Assembly: GCA_045614605.1 (NCBI GenBank)
Contig: JAZLDH010000018.1
Coordinates: forward strand, 62,001-126,000
DNA: 64,000 nucleotides
From: Onthomorpha sp937906975
GTDB lineage: Bacteria > Bacteroidota > Bacteroidia > Bacteroidales > P3
Direction: 5' to 3'
Within the stretch, counting starts at the first letter, position 1; every line of letters begins with the position of its first letter. Position numbers and translations under genes: made by a program. This document shows, piece after piece, positions 24,443 through 33,980 of this stretch. The notes below the pieces were generated by a model. The model saw only the letters and a list, made by a program, of their open reading frames with translations, was not told the origin of the DNA and did not search any database.

Positions 24443-27055
24443 ATGACATCTTATGAGATAAGAAAGACTTTTCTTGATTTTTTTGCATCTAAGGGACACA
24501 CAATCGTTCCTTCATCACCAATAACAGTTAAGAATGATCCTACATTGCTTTTTACTAATGCGGGAATGAATCAATTTAAAGATATATTCTTGGGTAATGT
24601 TACTAAACCTTATCCTTCTGCTGCTGATTCTCAAAAATGTTTAAGAGTAAGTGGAAAACACAACGATTTAGAGGAGGTTGGTCATGATACTTATCACCAT
24701 ACTATGTTTGAAATGTTAGGAAACTGGTCTTTTGGTGATTATTTCAAAAAAGAAGCTATTGCATACGCTTGGGAACTTTTAACAAAGGTTTATGGAATAA
24801 GCAAAGATGTGATTTATGTAACCGTTTTCCAAGGTGATGAAAAAGATGGATTGAGTTTAGATAAGGAAGCTTATGATTATTGGAAAGAATGGATAGATGA
24901 AGATAGAATAATATTAGGAAATAAGAAAGATAATTTTTGGGAAATGGGAGAAACAGGTCCTTGTGGTGCTTGTTCCGAAATACATGTCGATTTAAGAGAT
25001 GAAGAAGAACGTAAGAAAGTTAGCGGAAAAGATTTAGTAAATAAGGATAATCCATTAGTTATTGAAATATGGAACCTTGTATTTATGGAATTTAACCGTA
25101 TGGCTGATGGAAGTCTTGTTCCTTTGAAAGAAAAGAACATAGATACTGGTATGGGATTTGAACGTCTTTGTATGGTATTACAAAACAAAAAATCAAACTA
25201 TGATACAGATGTTTTCCAACCAATGATTCAATTCTTGGCAAAAGAAGCAAAAGTAACTTATTCGCAAGATAAGGAAAAAGATGTTGCAATGAGAGTTTGT
25301 GCTGACCATATTAGAGCAATTTCTTTTGCAATAGCAGATGGACAACTGCCTTCTAATGCAAAGGCTGGTTATGTTATCAGAAGAATATTAAGAAGAGCTG
25401 TAAGATATGGCTATACATTCTTGAATTTTAATGAGCCTTTCTTGTATAAATTAGTTGATGTTTTAGTAAATCAAATGGGAGAACAATATCCTGAAATAAA
25501 ACAACAACAATCTTTAATTGAAAAAATAGTAAAAGAAGAAGAACAATCATTCCTTCGTACACTTTCTAATGGTATAATAAAATTTGAAAAGTATATTTCT
25601 CAAAAACAAGATAAAGTAATTGATGGAGATTTTACTTTTGAATTGTTTGATACTTACGGATTCCCTGTTGATTTAACAGAACTTATGGCTCAAGAAAAAG
25701 GATATAGTGTAGATATGCAAGGATTTGAAAAAAATCTTGCTCAACAAAAAGAACGTTCTAAAAATGCGGCTAAAAGTTCTGCAGAAGATTGGGTAATAAT
25801 TAAGGAATTTGAAGGAGTAGGAGAGTTTCTTGGATATGACACTTGCAAAGCTAATGCTAACCTTTTAAGATATCGTAAAGTAACAACAAAAACTGCAACA
25901 AACTATCAATTAGTATTTGACCAAACTCCATTCTATGCAGAAATGGGAGGACAAGTAGGCGATAGCGGATACATAACTAATGGCGCAGAAAAAATAGAAA
26001 TCATAGATACACAAAAAGAAAACAAACTTACATTACATATTACTAAAAAGCTACCTGAAAACTTGGAAATGCCATTTGAATTAGTGGTAAATCAAAACAA
26101 GAGAACTGCAATAGAGGCTAATCACACTGCAACTCACTTATTGCATTACGCTTTAAGACAAGTTTTAGGTTCGCATGTAGAACAAAAAGGTTCGTATGTT
26201 AATGATTCAAGATTGCGTTTCGACTTCTCACATCCAAGCAAACTTACAGAAGAAGAAATACGTCAAACAGAAAAACTTGTAAACTCAATGATAAGAGCCG
26301 ACCATAAAGCAGAAGACTTCCGTGAAATAAACATAGAAAAAGCACAAGCAATGGGAGCAATGGCATTATTCGGAGAAAAGTATGGAGATAAAGTAAGATG
26401 TATTAGATTTGGAGAAAGCATTGAACTTTGTGGAGGAACACACGCAAGTTCAACAGGACGTTTAGGAATGATAAGCATAGTAAACGAAACAGCGGTTGCA
26501 GCGGGTGTAAGAAGAATTGAAGCCGTTACAGGAGAAGAATGCGAAAAACACCTAAACAAAATAGAAGACACATTAAAAGAAGTACAAACTCTATTTGCAG
26601 CAAGTCCAAACATTGTTAAAACTATTCAAAAGTTAATAGAGGATAACAATCAATTAAAAGCAGAATTAGATTCTTTCCAAAAAGAAAAAATAGCTCAATT
26701 ATACGATACTCTTCAATCAAAAATAACAGAAGAAAATGGCGTATCTCTTTTAACACTTGATACATCTAATCTTCCAGCAGAAGGAGTAAAAGATTTAGCT
26801 TTCCGTTTTAGAGCAAGCAATTCAAAGATATGTTTCATTGGATATGGAGAAAGTGAAGGAAAAGTAAACCTTACACTAATGCTTGGCGAAGAATTAGTAG
26901 AAAAAGGCAAAGACGCTTCTGCAACAATCCGTCAAGTATCAAAAGAAATCAAAGGTGGCGGAGGCGGACAAAAACACTTCGCAACAGCAGGTGGTAAAGA
27001 CGCATCAGGATTAGCAAAAGCAGTAGAGTTAATCAAAGAAATAATATTAGCATAA
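24443..27055 (+). CDS. alaS: Alanyl-tRNA synthetase
   Basis: 870 residues, full length. Catalytic core with HHTMFEMLGNWSFGDYF and TGPCGACSEIHVDL; editing domain with EANHTATHLLHYAL and the distal Cys-His site ELCGGTHASSTGR; C-terminal DHHA1/C-Ala domain with GGGGGQKHFATAGGKD. Charges tRNA-Ala and clears mischarged Ser/Gly. typA follows 24 bases later and is probably co-transcribed. Confidence 0.98.
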   Translation: MTSYEIRKTFLDFFASKGHTIVPSSPITVKNDPTLLFTNAGMNQFKDIFLGNVTKPYPSAADSQKCLRVSGKHNDLEEVGHDTYHHTMFEMLGNWSFGDYFKKEAIAYAWELLTKVYGISKDVIYVTVFQGDEKDGLSLDKEAYDYWKEWIDEDRIILGNKKDNFWEMGETGPCGACSEIHVDLRDEEERKKVSGKDLVNKDNPLVIEIWNLVFMEFNRMADGSLVPLKEKNIDTGMGFERLCMVLQNKKSNYDTDVFQPMIQFLAKEAKVTYSQDKEKDVAMRVCADHIRAISFAIADGQLPSNAKAGYVIRRILRRAVRYGYTFLNFNEPFLYKLVDVLVNQMGEQYPEIKQQQSLIEKIVKEEEQSFLRTLSNGIIKFEKYISQKQDKVIDGDFTFELFDTYGFPVDLTELMAQEKGYSVDMQGFEKNLAQQKERSKNAAKSSAEDWVIIKEFEGVGEFLGYDTCKANANLLRYRKVTTKTATNYQLVFDQTPFYAEMGGQVGDSGYITNGAEKIEIIDTQKENKLTLHITKKLPENLEMPFELVVNQNKRTAIEANHTATHLLHYALRQVLGSHVEQKGSYVNDSRLRFDFSHPSKLTEEEIRQTEKLVNSMIRADHKAEDFREINIEKAQAMGAMALFGEKYGDKVRCIRFGESIELCGGTHASSTGRLGMISIVNETAVAAGVRRIEAVTGEECEKHLNKIEDTLKEVQTLFAASPNIVKTIQKLIEDNNQLKAELDSFQKEKIAQLYDTLQSKITEENGVSLLTLDTSNLPAEGVKDLAFRFRASNSKICFIGYGESEGKVNLTLMLGEELVEKGKDASATIRQVSKEIKGGGGGQKHFATAGGKDASGLAKAVELIKEIILA

Positions 27056-27079
27056 TAAACGATTCTAATTTTAACAACA

Positions 27080-28891
27080 ATGCAAAACATAAGAAACGTA
27101 GCAATCATAGCCCATGTTGACCATGGAAAGACAACGCTTGTAGATAGAATGCTTCATCAAGCGAAATTATTTAGAGAAAACCAAGAAACAAAAGATTTAA
27201 TCTTAGACAACAACGATTTAGAGCGTGAAAGAGGTATAACAATTCTTTCAAAAAACGTTTCTATTCGTTACAAAGATTTTAAAATTAACATAATTGATAC
27301 TCCGGGCCACAGCGATTTTGGTGGAGAAGTAGAAAGAGTGTTAAATATGGCTGACGGAGTTTTACTTGTTGTTGATGCTTTTGAAGGTCCAATGCCTCAA
27401 ACACGTTTCGTTTTACAAAAAGCGATAGAACTAAACCTTAAACCAATAGTTGTAATCAATAAAGTAGATAAGCCAAACTGTAATCCAATAGAAACACAAG
27501 AAAAAGTATTTGACTTGATGTTTAATCTTGGAGCCACAGAAGAACAATTAGATTTCCCAACCGTGTATGGCTCTTCAAAACAAGGTTGGATGAGTGAAGA
27601 TTGGCAACACCCAACAGAAGATGTTTCTTATTTATTAGACCAAATCATAGAACACATACCTGCATACAAAACAGAAGAAGGAACAACTCAACTAATGATT
27701 TCTTCTCTTGACTTCTCATCATACGTAGGACGTATAGCAGTAGGAAGATTACATAGAGGAACTTTAATTGCTGGTCAAGACGTAACCTTAGCTAAAGCAA
27801 ACGGAGAAATGTTCCGCTCAAAAATCAAAGAACTTTATGTATTTGAAGGCTTGGCCAAAGAAAAAATCAAATCAGAAGTACACGCAGGAGAAATATGTGC
27901 AATATTAGGATTAGAAAACTTTGATATTGGAGATACAGTTTGCGATATAGAAAATCCAGAACCACTAAAACCAATCAAGGTTGATGACCCTACAATGAGT
28001 ATGCTTTTCACTATCAATAATTCTCCTTTCTATGGAAAAGACGGAAAGTTTGTTACATCTCGCCATTTAAGAGAAAGACTTTACGCAGAATTAGAAAAAA
28101 ATCTTGCAATGCGTATTGAAGAAACCGACTCTCCAGATTCATTGATAGTTTACGGAAGAGGAATCCTTCACCTTTCAATTCTTATTGAAACAATGCGTAG
28201 AGAAGGATACGAACTTCAAGTAGGACAACCAAAAGTAATCATAAAAGAAATTGATGGCGTAAAATGTGAACCTGTTGAACAATTAACAATAGTTGTTCCT
28301 GAGACATTCTCTGGCAAAGTAATAGAATTAGTTACAATGCGTAAGGGAGAAATCGACTCAATAGAACCACAAGGCGACAGAACACACATTGAATTTACAA
28401 TACCTTCAAGAGGAATCATAGGATTGAGAAATAACGTTCTTACTGTTTCAGAAGGAGAAGCTATTATGGCACATAGATTAAAAGGTTACGAACCTTGGAA
28501 AGGCGAAATAGGAGGAAGAAGAATGGGAGCCTTAATAGCAAAAGAAACAGGTCCAGCAATAGAATACTCAATCAATAAATTACAAGACAGAGGACGTTTC
28601 TTCGTATCACCAGGCGAAGAAGTTTACACAGGAATGGTAGTAGGAGAAGGAATACGTCCAGACGACATAGTTGTAAACCTTACAATCACAAAGAAACTTT
28701 CAAATATGCGTTCAGCAGGTGCAGACGAAAAAGTTAGCATTGCGCCAGCAACAAAATTCTCCTTAGAAGAATCAATGGAATATATAGGAGAAGACGAATA
28801 TTTAGAAATTACACCAAATCATTTACGTATAAGAAAAATCTTGCTTGACGAAGTAGCAAGAAAAAGAGCTGCAAACGCTCAAAAAGAATAA
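27080..28891 (+). CDS. typA: Ribosome-associated GTPase TypA/BipA
   Basis: 603 residues. G1 AHVDHGKTTLVDRML, effector region with RERGITI, G3 DTPGHSDFGGE, G4 NKVDKPNC; EF-G-like domains II, III and V and the BipA-specific C-terminal domain complete the expected length. Needed for ribosome assembly and stress growth. It ends 12 bases before the RNase P RNA. Confidence 0.97.
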   Translation: MQNIRNVAIIAHVDHGKTTLVDRMLHQAKLFRENQETKDLILDNNDLERERGITILSKNVSIRYKDFKINIIDTPGHSDFGGEVERVLNMADGVLLVVDAFEGPMPQTRFVLQKAIELNLKPIVVINKVDKPNCNPIETQEKVFDLMFNLGATEEQLDFPTVYGSSKQGWMSEDWQHPTEDVSYLLDQIIEHIPAYKTEEGTTQLMISSLDFSSYVGRIAVGRLHRGTLIAGQDVTLAKANGEMFRSKIKELYVFEGLAKEKIKSEVHAGEICAILGLENFDIGDTVCDIENPEPLKPIKVDDPTMSMLFTINNSPFYGKDGKFVTSRHLRERLYAELEKNLAMRIEETDSPDSLIVYGRGILHLSILIETMRREGYELQVGQPKVIIKEIDGVKCEPVEQLTIVVPETFSGKVIELVTMRKGEIDSIEPQGDRTHIEFTIPSRGIIGLRNNVLTVSEGEAIMAHRLKGYEPWKGEIGGRRMGALIAKETGPAIEYSINKLQDRGRFFVSPGEEVYTGMVVGEGIRPDDIVVNLTITKKLSNMRSAGADEKVSIAPATKFSLEESMEYIGEDEYLEITPNHLRIRKILLDEVARKRAANAQKE

Positions 28892-28903
28892 GAAAAAATA
28901 AAA

Positions 28904-29250
28904 GTGCGACACTGTTCTATCGCTGGAAGCTAAGCTTCGAGAGGAAAGTCCGAGCAACGCAGAGCATCATACTACCTAACGGGTAGGCAAAGCAAAGAAC
29001 GCTTTGACAGCAAGTGCCACAGAAAATTACCGCCCTTTAAAAGGGTAAGGGTGAAAACGTGAGGTAAGAGCTCACGCTATGGTTTAGCGATAAATCATGG
29101 GGGTAAACCTTATGAGTTGAAAGACCAAGTATATCGGAATATAGGGGCTGCTCGTCCTTTCCGAGGGGTAGGTCGTTAGAGGCTTGTCGTGAGGCAAGCA
29201 GTAGATTAATGATAGAATTATGACAGAACTCGGCTTATAGGTGTCGCACA
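28904..29250 (+). ncRNA. rnpB: RNase P RNA, class A
   Basis: About 347 nucleotides. Conserved segments are in order: GAGGAAAGTCCGAGC (CR I) near 28960, ACAGAAAATTACCGCC near 29019, GGTAAGGGTGAAAACGTGAG, and TAGATTAATGATAG with ACAGAACTCGGCTTA (CR V) at the 3' end. The ends pair perfectly as P1: GTGCGACAC (28904-28912) with GTGTCGCAC (29241-29249). A T-rich run follows and probably terminates transcription. No clear promoter separates it from typA, so it may be processed from the typA transcript. Confidence 0.97.
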
Positions 29251-29310
29251 TTTTTTTATTTTTTTTCTCTTTTCCGAAACAAAATCCTTAGAAATAGTGT
29301 CATTCATTCA

Positions 29311-29835
29311 ATGAAACTAAGCGAAAAAGAACTCATTGAAAAATGTATTAAGAAGAATCCAAAGGCTCAAAAGGCGTTATATGACATTTATTCGCCTATG
29401 CTTTTTGGTATTTGTTTGAGATATGCTCGCAATTATGAAGATGCGGAAGACATATTCCAAGAAGCATTTATTAAAACCTTTGATCAACTTCATAAATACA
29501 ACTTTCAAGGACCATTAGGAGCATGGTTGAGAAAACTCTTTGTTAATTTCGCACTCAATTACTATCGTTACGACAAAGCAAACTTAAACACCGACTTAGA
29601 ATCAATAGCAATAGGAGAATTACCCTTGCAATTAGACGAAATATCGAATCAAGAAATACTCGAAGCCATAAATCAACTACCCGATAGACAAAGAATAATT
29701 TTCAATATGGTAGAAATAGAAGGATATTCCTACAAGGAAGTTTCTCAACAATTAGAAGAAAACGAAAGCACCCTAAGAGGGTTAAACTATAAAGCAAAGA
29801 AGAATTTACAAGAAATGTTAAATAAGATAAAATAA
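29311..29835 (+). CDS. ECF-type sigma factor paired with a T9SS-domain membrane protein
   Basis: 174 residues. Region 2 from about residue 18 (KALYDIYSPMLFGICLRYA, then DAEDIFQEAFIKTF and the GPLGAWLRKLFVNFALNYYR helix). Region 4 contains LPDRQRIIFNMVEIEGYSYKEVSQQL. It belongs to the common Bacteroidota ECF group distinct from the one at 3084. Its TAA stop shares one base with the ATG of the next gene (TAATG), a coupling usual for sigma/anti-sigma pairs. Confidence 0.92.
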   Translation: MKLSEKELIEKCIKKNPKAQKALYDIYSPMLFGICLRYARNYEDAEDIFQEAFIKTFDQLHKYNFQGPLGAWLRKLFVNFALNYYRYDKANLNTDLESIAIGELPLQLDEISNQEILEAINQLPDRQRIIFNMVEIEGYSYKEVSQQLEENESTLRGLNYKAKKNLQEMLNKIK

Positions 29836-30662
29836 TGAATATGGAAAATAAAGAATTTAATTTTGAGCAAATCAAACAACGATTAGAAAATTACGAGCAA
29901 GCACCACAAAAGGATATGTGGCAAAAAATAGAAAAGCAAATACGACCAAATAATTTTCTTTTAAAAACAGCAATTGCCCTTTCTTCACTTTTGCTTGTAG
30001 GCTTTGTAGGAGTCTTGGTTTTCACTCCACTTCAAAACGCTGAAACAAAGCCCCTTACACAAGAGGTGAAGAGTGCTGAAAAAATCTCTAAGAAAACAGA
30101 AATTTTTTCAAAGGAAAATAAAAATATTCCTAAGGAAACAGAAATTATTTCAAAGGAAAAATTTGTTGAAGAAAAACAAGAAAATATTGTTGTTTCAACA
30201 CCAATTCAAAAAGAGGTAAAAATAGAGAAACAAGAGCCTAAAATAATAGAAGAAAAACAAGAAATAGCAATAAAAAATCCTCAAAAAACAGAAATAAAAC
30301 AAAAAGAAATCACACCAATTATTGAAGAAAAAATAGCGGAACAAATAGTTGAAGAAAAAACTCCAGAAGTAGAGGAAATAACCAACAGATTAAAACTATT
30401 TATTCCAAATGCTTTCATTCCAGAGGCAGCAGATAAGAATGCGATTTTTAAGCCAGCCTTCACAGAATTAAAAGATTACAGAATGGATATTTACTCTTCA
30501 AACGGCACACTTGTATTTACTTCCAACAACATAGAATATGGTTGGGACGGGACCTATAAAGGCTCTCCACAACCCCAAGGAGTATATGTTTATGTTGTGA
30601 AATTCATCACACCAAAAGGCGAAAGCTCACAACAAAAAGGCGAATTAATGCTTATAAGATAA
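29835..30662 (+). CDS. Anti-sigma-like single-pass membrane protein with T9SS type B (gliding-motility) C-terminal domain
   Basis: 275 residues in four parts: a 40-residue charged cytoplasmic N-terminus (EFNFEQIKQRLENYEQAP) like short anti-sigma peptides; one membrane helix (about 41-63, FLLKTAIALSSLLLVGFVGV); a Lys/Glu/Pro-rich linker (about 64-186) with repeated KETEI/SKE motifs; and a C-terminal domain (about 187-275) with FIPNAFIPEAADKNAIFKPAF, YRMDIYSSNGTLVF, GWDGTYKG and a final GELMLIR. The last matches the gliding-motility-associated/T9SS type B domain. There is no cleavable signal peptide, so the domain would be tethered in the periplasm. Translationally coupled to the sigma gene. 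Anti-sigma activity is inference from order and topology. Confidence 0.85.
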   Translation: MNMENKEFNFEQIKQRLENYEQAPQKDMWQKIEKQIRPNNFLLKTAIALSSLLLVGFVGVLVFTPLQNAETKPLTQEVKSAEKISKKTEIFSKENKNIPKETEIISKEKFVEEKQENIVVSTPIQKEVKIEKQEPKIIEEKQEIAIKNPQKTEIKQKEITPIIEEKIAEQIVEEKTPEVEEITNRLKLFIPNAFIPEAADKNAIFKPAFTELKDYRMDIYSSNGTLVFTSNNIEYGWDGTYKGSPQPQGVYVYVVKFITPKGESSQQKGELMLIR

Positions 30663-30693
30663 GAATTTCTTTGTTAATTCCATAGAAAATACC

Positions 30694-30701
30694 TACCTTT
30701 G
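30694..30701 (+). promoter_or_regulatory. -7 promoter box of the transketolase operon
   Basis: TACCTTTG with TTG at 30671-30673 (20-base spacing), 23 bases before the ATG. Confidence 0.65.
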
Positions 30702-30723
30702 CAACGAATTAAAACGTAGCAAA

Positions 30724-31569
30724 ATGGCAACAATTACTGAATTACAAGACATCGCAACACAAGTTAGAAGAGACATAATACGAATGACAAATTCAGCTTC
30801 CTCAGGCCACCCAGGCGGAAGCTTAGGCTGTGCAGACGTAATGACAGCCTTGTATTTTGAAATCATGAGCTTAGATGTAGAAAACTTTAAACGTGAAGGC
30901 AAAGGAGAAGATATGTTCTTTTTGTCAAATGGACACATCTCACCAGTTCTTTACAGTGTTTTATCACGCAGAGGCTATTTCCCTGTATCAGAACTTGCAA
31001 CATTCCGTAAATTAGGCACACGCTTACAAGGACACCCAAGCGTTCACGACAATCTACCTGGCGTAAGACAAGCCTCAGGCTCATTAGGACAAGGCTTATC
31101 AGTAGGAATAGGAGCAGCATTAGCAAAAAAATACAATTCTTGCGACAAATTAGTCTATACACTTCACGGAGATGGAGAATTACAAGAAGGACAAATTTGG
31201 GAAGCTATAATGTTTGCAGGAGCAAATAAGGTAGATAACCTAATATCTATCATAGACGTAAACGGATTACAAATAGATGGTACAACCGACCAAGTATGTT
31301 CACTTGGAAACCTAAGAGCAAAATTTGAAGCCTTTGATTGGAGCATTGTAGAAATGCAAGGAAATGATATGGCTGACACAATTAGAGGATTGAACCGAGC
31401 AAAACAACAAGCAAAACAAGGCAAACCGGTTGTGATTCTTATGCAAACACAAATGGGATACGGAGTTGATTTCATGCAAAACAAAAACAAATGGCACGGA
31501 ACACCTCCAAACAACGAACAAGCCGAAGCAGCCTTAGCCCAATTAAAAGAAACATTAGGAGATTTTTAA
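30724..31569 (+). CDS. Transketolase, N-terminal subunit
   Basis: 281 residues: only the thiamine-diphosphate-binding half. NSASSGHPGGSLGCADV at the start, GSLGQGLSVGIGAALA, and the TPP motif HGDGELQEGQIWEA followed by DVNGLQIDG. Must pair with the C-terminal subunit at 33006. Split transketolases are common in archaea and many anaerobic bacteria. Moves two-carbon units in the non-oxidative pentose phosphate pathway and supplies erythrose 4-phosphate to the DAHP synthase at 3917. Confidence 0.94.
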   Translation: MATITELQDIATQVRRDIIRMTNSASSGHPGGSLGCADVMTALYFEIMSLDVENFKREGKGEDMFFLSNGHISPVLYSVLSRRGYFPVSELATFRKLGTRLQGHPSVHDNLPGVRQASGSLGQGLSVGIGAALAKKYNSCDKLVYTLHGDGELQEGQIWEAIMFAGANKVDNLISIIDVNGLQIDGTTDQVCSLGNLRAKFEAFDWSIVEMQGNDMADTIRGLNRAKQQAKQGKPVVILMQTQMGYGVDFMQNKNKWHGTPPNNEQAEAALAQLKETLGDF

Positions 31570-31584
31570 AAACACCCTGTCGTT

Positions 31585-32994
31585 TTGAGAACAAAACTTA
31601 CAAAATACTTTGTATTATTTTTTGCAATAAGCCTTGCAACACTTCCCCTTTTAGCACAACCAAGAGGAGTTAAAGTGATGCGTGAGGATTCTTATCAAAA
31701 AACAAGAATACTCTTTATCTTAGATTGCTCAAACACCATGTATGGAATGTGGCAAAGCAATACTAAAATAAAAATTGCACAAAATCTATTATCAAACATA
31801 GTAGATACCTTGGCAAACAAGCCAAGTGTTGAAATGGCACTAAGAGCCTACGGACACACCAAAGACTATCCGCCACAAAACTGCGATGATACAAGATTGG
31901 AAGTAAGTTTTTATCCTAACAACACCGAACAAATCAAATCGAAACTCAAAGCCCTTGTGCCAAAAGGTACAACACCAATAGCCTACACATTAGAAAAATG
32001 TGTAAAAGACTTTCCAGAAAGCGACAACTCACGAAACATAGTCATTCTTATCACAGATGGAGTTGATGAATGTTCAGGAGATGTTTGCATGGCTTCAAAA
32101 CAATTACAAGAAAAAGGAGCATTTTTAAAGCCTTTCATAATTGGAATTGGAAAAGGATTGAAAGAAGAATTTGCTTGTGCAGGCACCTACTATGAGGTAA
32201 ACAACGAAATAGAATTTTCAAAAGCCCTAAACAACATAGTAGCACAAGTATTCAACAACACAAGCTGTCAAGTAAATCTTTTAGACTCTAATATGGAGCC
32301 AAGCGAGACAAACATTCCAATGACCTTTTACGATAGTCAAAGCAAGCAGTTAAAATATACCTTTATGCACACTTTTAATACCAAAGGCTTATCTGACACT
32401 TTGATTTTAGACCCTTTGTTGAATTATGACATAGTAATTCACACGCTTCCACCTGTTAAGGAAGAGAATGTGCAGTTAAAAGTTGGCAGACATACCATTA
32501 TACCAATCAAAACACCACAAGGAAATATGGTTATAAGATTTTCAGACAAATCAAAACTGAAAAACAACAATATTTCCGCAATCATAAGAGAGAGTGGCAA
32601 GACAGAGACTGTCAATATACAAGAATTGAATAAGGTTGAGAAGTATTTGGTGGGTAAATACGACTTAGAAATTCTTACCTTACCAAAACTGAGAATTGAA
32701 AACGTAGAAATAGGACAAAGTTCAACAACTACAATAGAAATTCCAGCCTCAGGAATACTTGTTTTAAACAAAGGAAAATTGGAAAGCGTAGGAAGTATTT
32801 TTGTAAAGGACAGTGAAGAAACAAAATGGGTATGTAATCTTGAAGATGGTTTACAAACAGAAAATATTAACCTACTTCCAGGACAATATATGGTGGTTTT
32901 GAAAGACAAAAACGCCACTAAGACCTCTCAAACACAGATTAAAGAATTTAAAATAGAATCAAATAAAACCACAACAATAACTTTAGCAAAATAA
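31585..32994 (+). CDS. Exported von Willebrand factor A domain protein
   Basis: 469 residues with a TTG start at 31585; an in-frame stop (of the transketolase gene) lies 18 bases upstream and there is no ATG before the signal peptide (KYFVLFFAISLATLPLLAQ). The VWA domain spans about residues 40-230: FILDCSNTMYG is a MIDAS-like DxSxT metal site, PKGTTPIAYTL the Thr loop, ILITDGVDECSG the second Asp loop. The rest (about 240-469) is all-beta, PEGA/carboxypeptidase-regulatory-like repeats (for example IPIKTPQGNMVI). Likely a periplasmic or surface adhesion/assembly protein. It interrupts the two transketolase subunit genes, an unexpected place. Confidence 0.82.
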   Translation: MRTKLTKYFVLFFAISLATLPLLAQPRGVKVMREDSYQKTRILFILDCSNTMYGMWQSNTKIKIAQNLLSNIVDTLANKPSVEMALRAYGHTKDYPPQNCDDTRLEVSFYPNNTEQIKSKLKALVPKGTTPIAYTLEKCVKDFPESDNSRNIVILITDGVDECSGDVCMASKQLQEKGAFLKPFIIGIGKGLKEEFACAGTYYEVNNEIEFSKALNNIVAQVFNNTSCQVNLLDSNMEPSETNIPMTFYDSQSKQLKYTFMHTFNTKGLSDTLILDPLLNYDIVIHTLPPVKEENVQLKVGRHTIIPIKTPQGNMVIRFSDKSKLKNNNISAIIRESGKTETVNIQELNKVEKYLVGKYDLEILTLPKLRIENVEIGQSSTTTIEIPASGILVLNKGKLESVGSIFVKDSEETKWVCNLEDGLQTENINLLPGQYMVVLKDKNATKTSQTQIKEFKIESNKTTTITLAK

Positions 32995-33005
32995 ATAAAC
33001 GAAAT

Positions 33006-33959
33006 ATGAAAGAATATCCTCAATTAGGTAGTAAAGACACACGTTCAGGATTTGGAATAGGTCTTTTAGAAGCAGGAAAGCGAAACGAAAATGTAGTAGC
33101 CTTATGTGCAGACCTTATAGGTTCGGTAAGAATGGATTTGTTTCAAGAAGCCTTTCCAGAAAGAATGATAGAATGCGGAATAGCCGAAGCAAACATGATA
33201 GGAATAGCAGCAGGATTAGCATTAAGCGGTAAAGTAGCATTTGCAAGTAGCTTTGCAGCATTCTCAACAGGTAGAGTATATGACCAAATACGTCAAGCAG
33301 TAGCATATTCCAATACAAACGTAAAAATTGCAGGCTCACACGCAGGTATAACCTTAGGAGAAGACGGAGCAACTCACCAAATATTGGAAGATATAGGCAT
33401 GATGAAAATGCTACCTAATATGGTAGTGTTGAATCCTTGCGACCATAACCAAACTATTGCCGCAACAATCGCAGCAGCAGAATACAATGGCCCGGTTTAT
33501 ATTCGTTATGGAAGACCAAAAGTGCCAGTATTCATTCCAGAAGATATGCCTTTTGAAATCGGAAAAGCTATTGTACTTAGCGAAGGTACAGACGTAACAC
33601 TTGTAGCTACAGGACACTTAGTTTGGGAAGCACTTCAAGCAGCTAAAATCTTAGAAGAAGAAGGCATAAGTGCAGAAGTGATAGACATTCACACAATAAA
33701 ACCACTTGATAGTGAAGCAATCTTAAAATCAGTTGCGAAAACAAATTGCGTTGTTGGCTGTGAAGAACACCAATTCAATGGAGGATTAAACGAAAGCATA
33801 GCACAGCTTCTTGTTCGTAACAATCCAAAACCAATGGAGTTTATCGGAATAGACGATTGCTTTGGAGAAAGTGGTACACCTGATGCTTTGATGGAAAAAT
33901 ATGGCTTAAAGGCAAACAATATAGTAGAAGCAGCAAAGAGAGTTATAGCAAGAAAATAG
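33006..33959 (+). CDS. Transketolase, C-terminal subunit
   Basis: 317 residues: pyrimidine-binding and C-terminal domains. IECGIAEANMIGIAAGLALSG, the cofactor-facing FASSFAAFSTGRVYDQIRQ, AGITLGEDGATHQ, and YIRYGRPKVPV. Starts 11 bases after the VWA gene and is probably on the same transcript as the N-terminal subunit at 30724. Confidence 0.94.
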   Translation: MKEYPQLGSKDTRSGFGIGLLEAGKRNENVVALCADLIGSVRMDLFQEAFPERMIECGIAEANMIGIAAGLALSGKVAFASSFAAFSTGRVYDQIRQAVAYSNTNVKIAGSHAGITLGEDGATHQILEDIGMMKMLPNMVVLNPCDHNQTIAATIAAAEYNGPVYIRYGRPKVPVFIPEDMPFEIGKAIVLSEGTDVTLVATGHLVWEALQAAKILEEEGISAEVIDIHTIKPLDSEAILKSVAKTNCVVGCEEHQFNGGLNESIAQLLVRNNPKPMEFIGIDDCFGESGTPDALMEKYGLKANNIVEAAKRVIARK

Positions 33960-33980
33960 TTTTCCAACTAATTGCTTGTT

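Noticed and set aside
32439..32918. 159-codon minus-strand frame opposite the VWA gene
   Set aside because: Antisense shadow with no signal peptide or motif.
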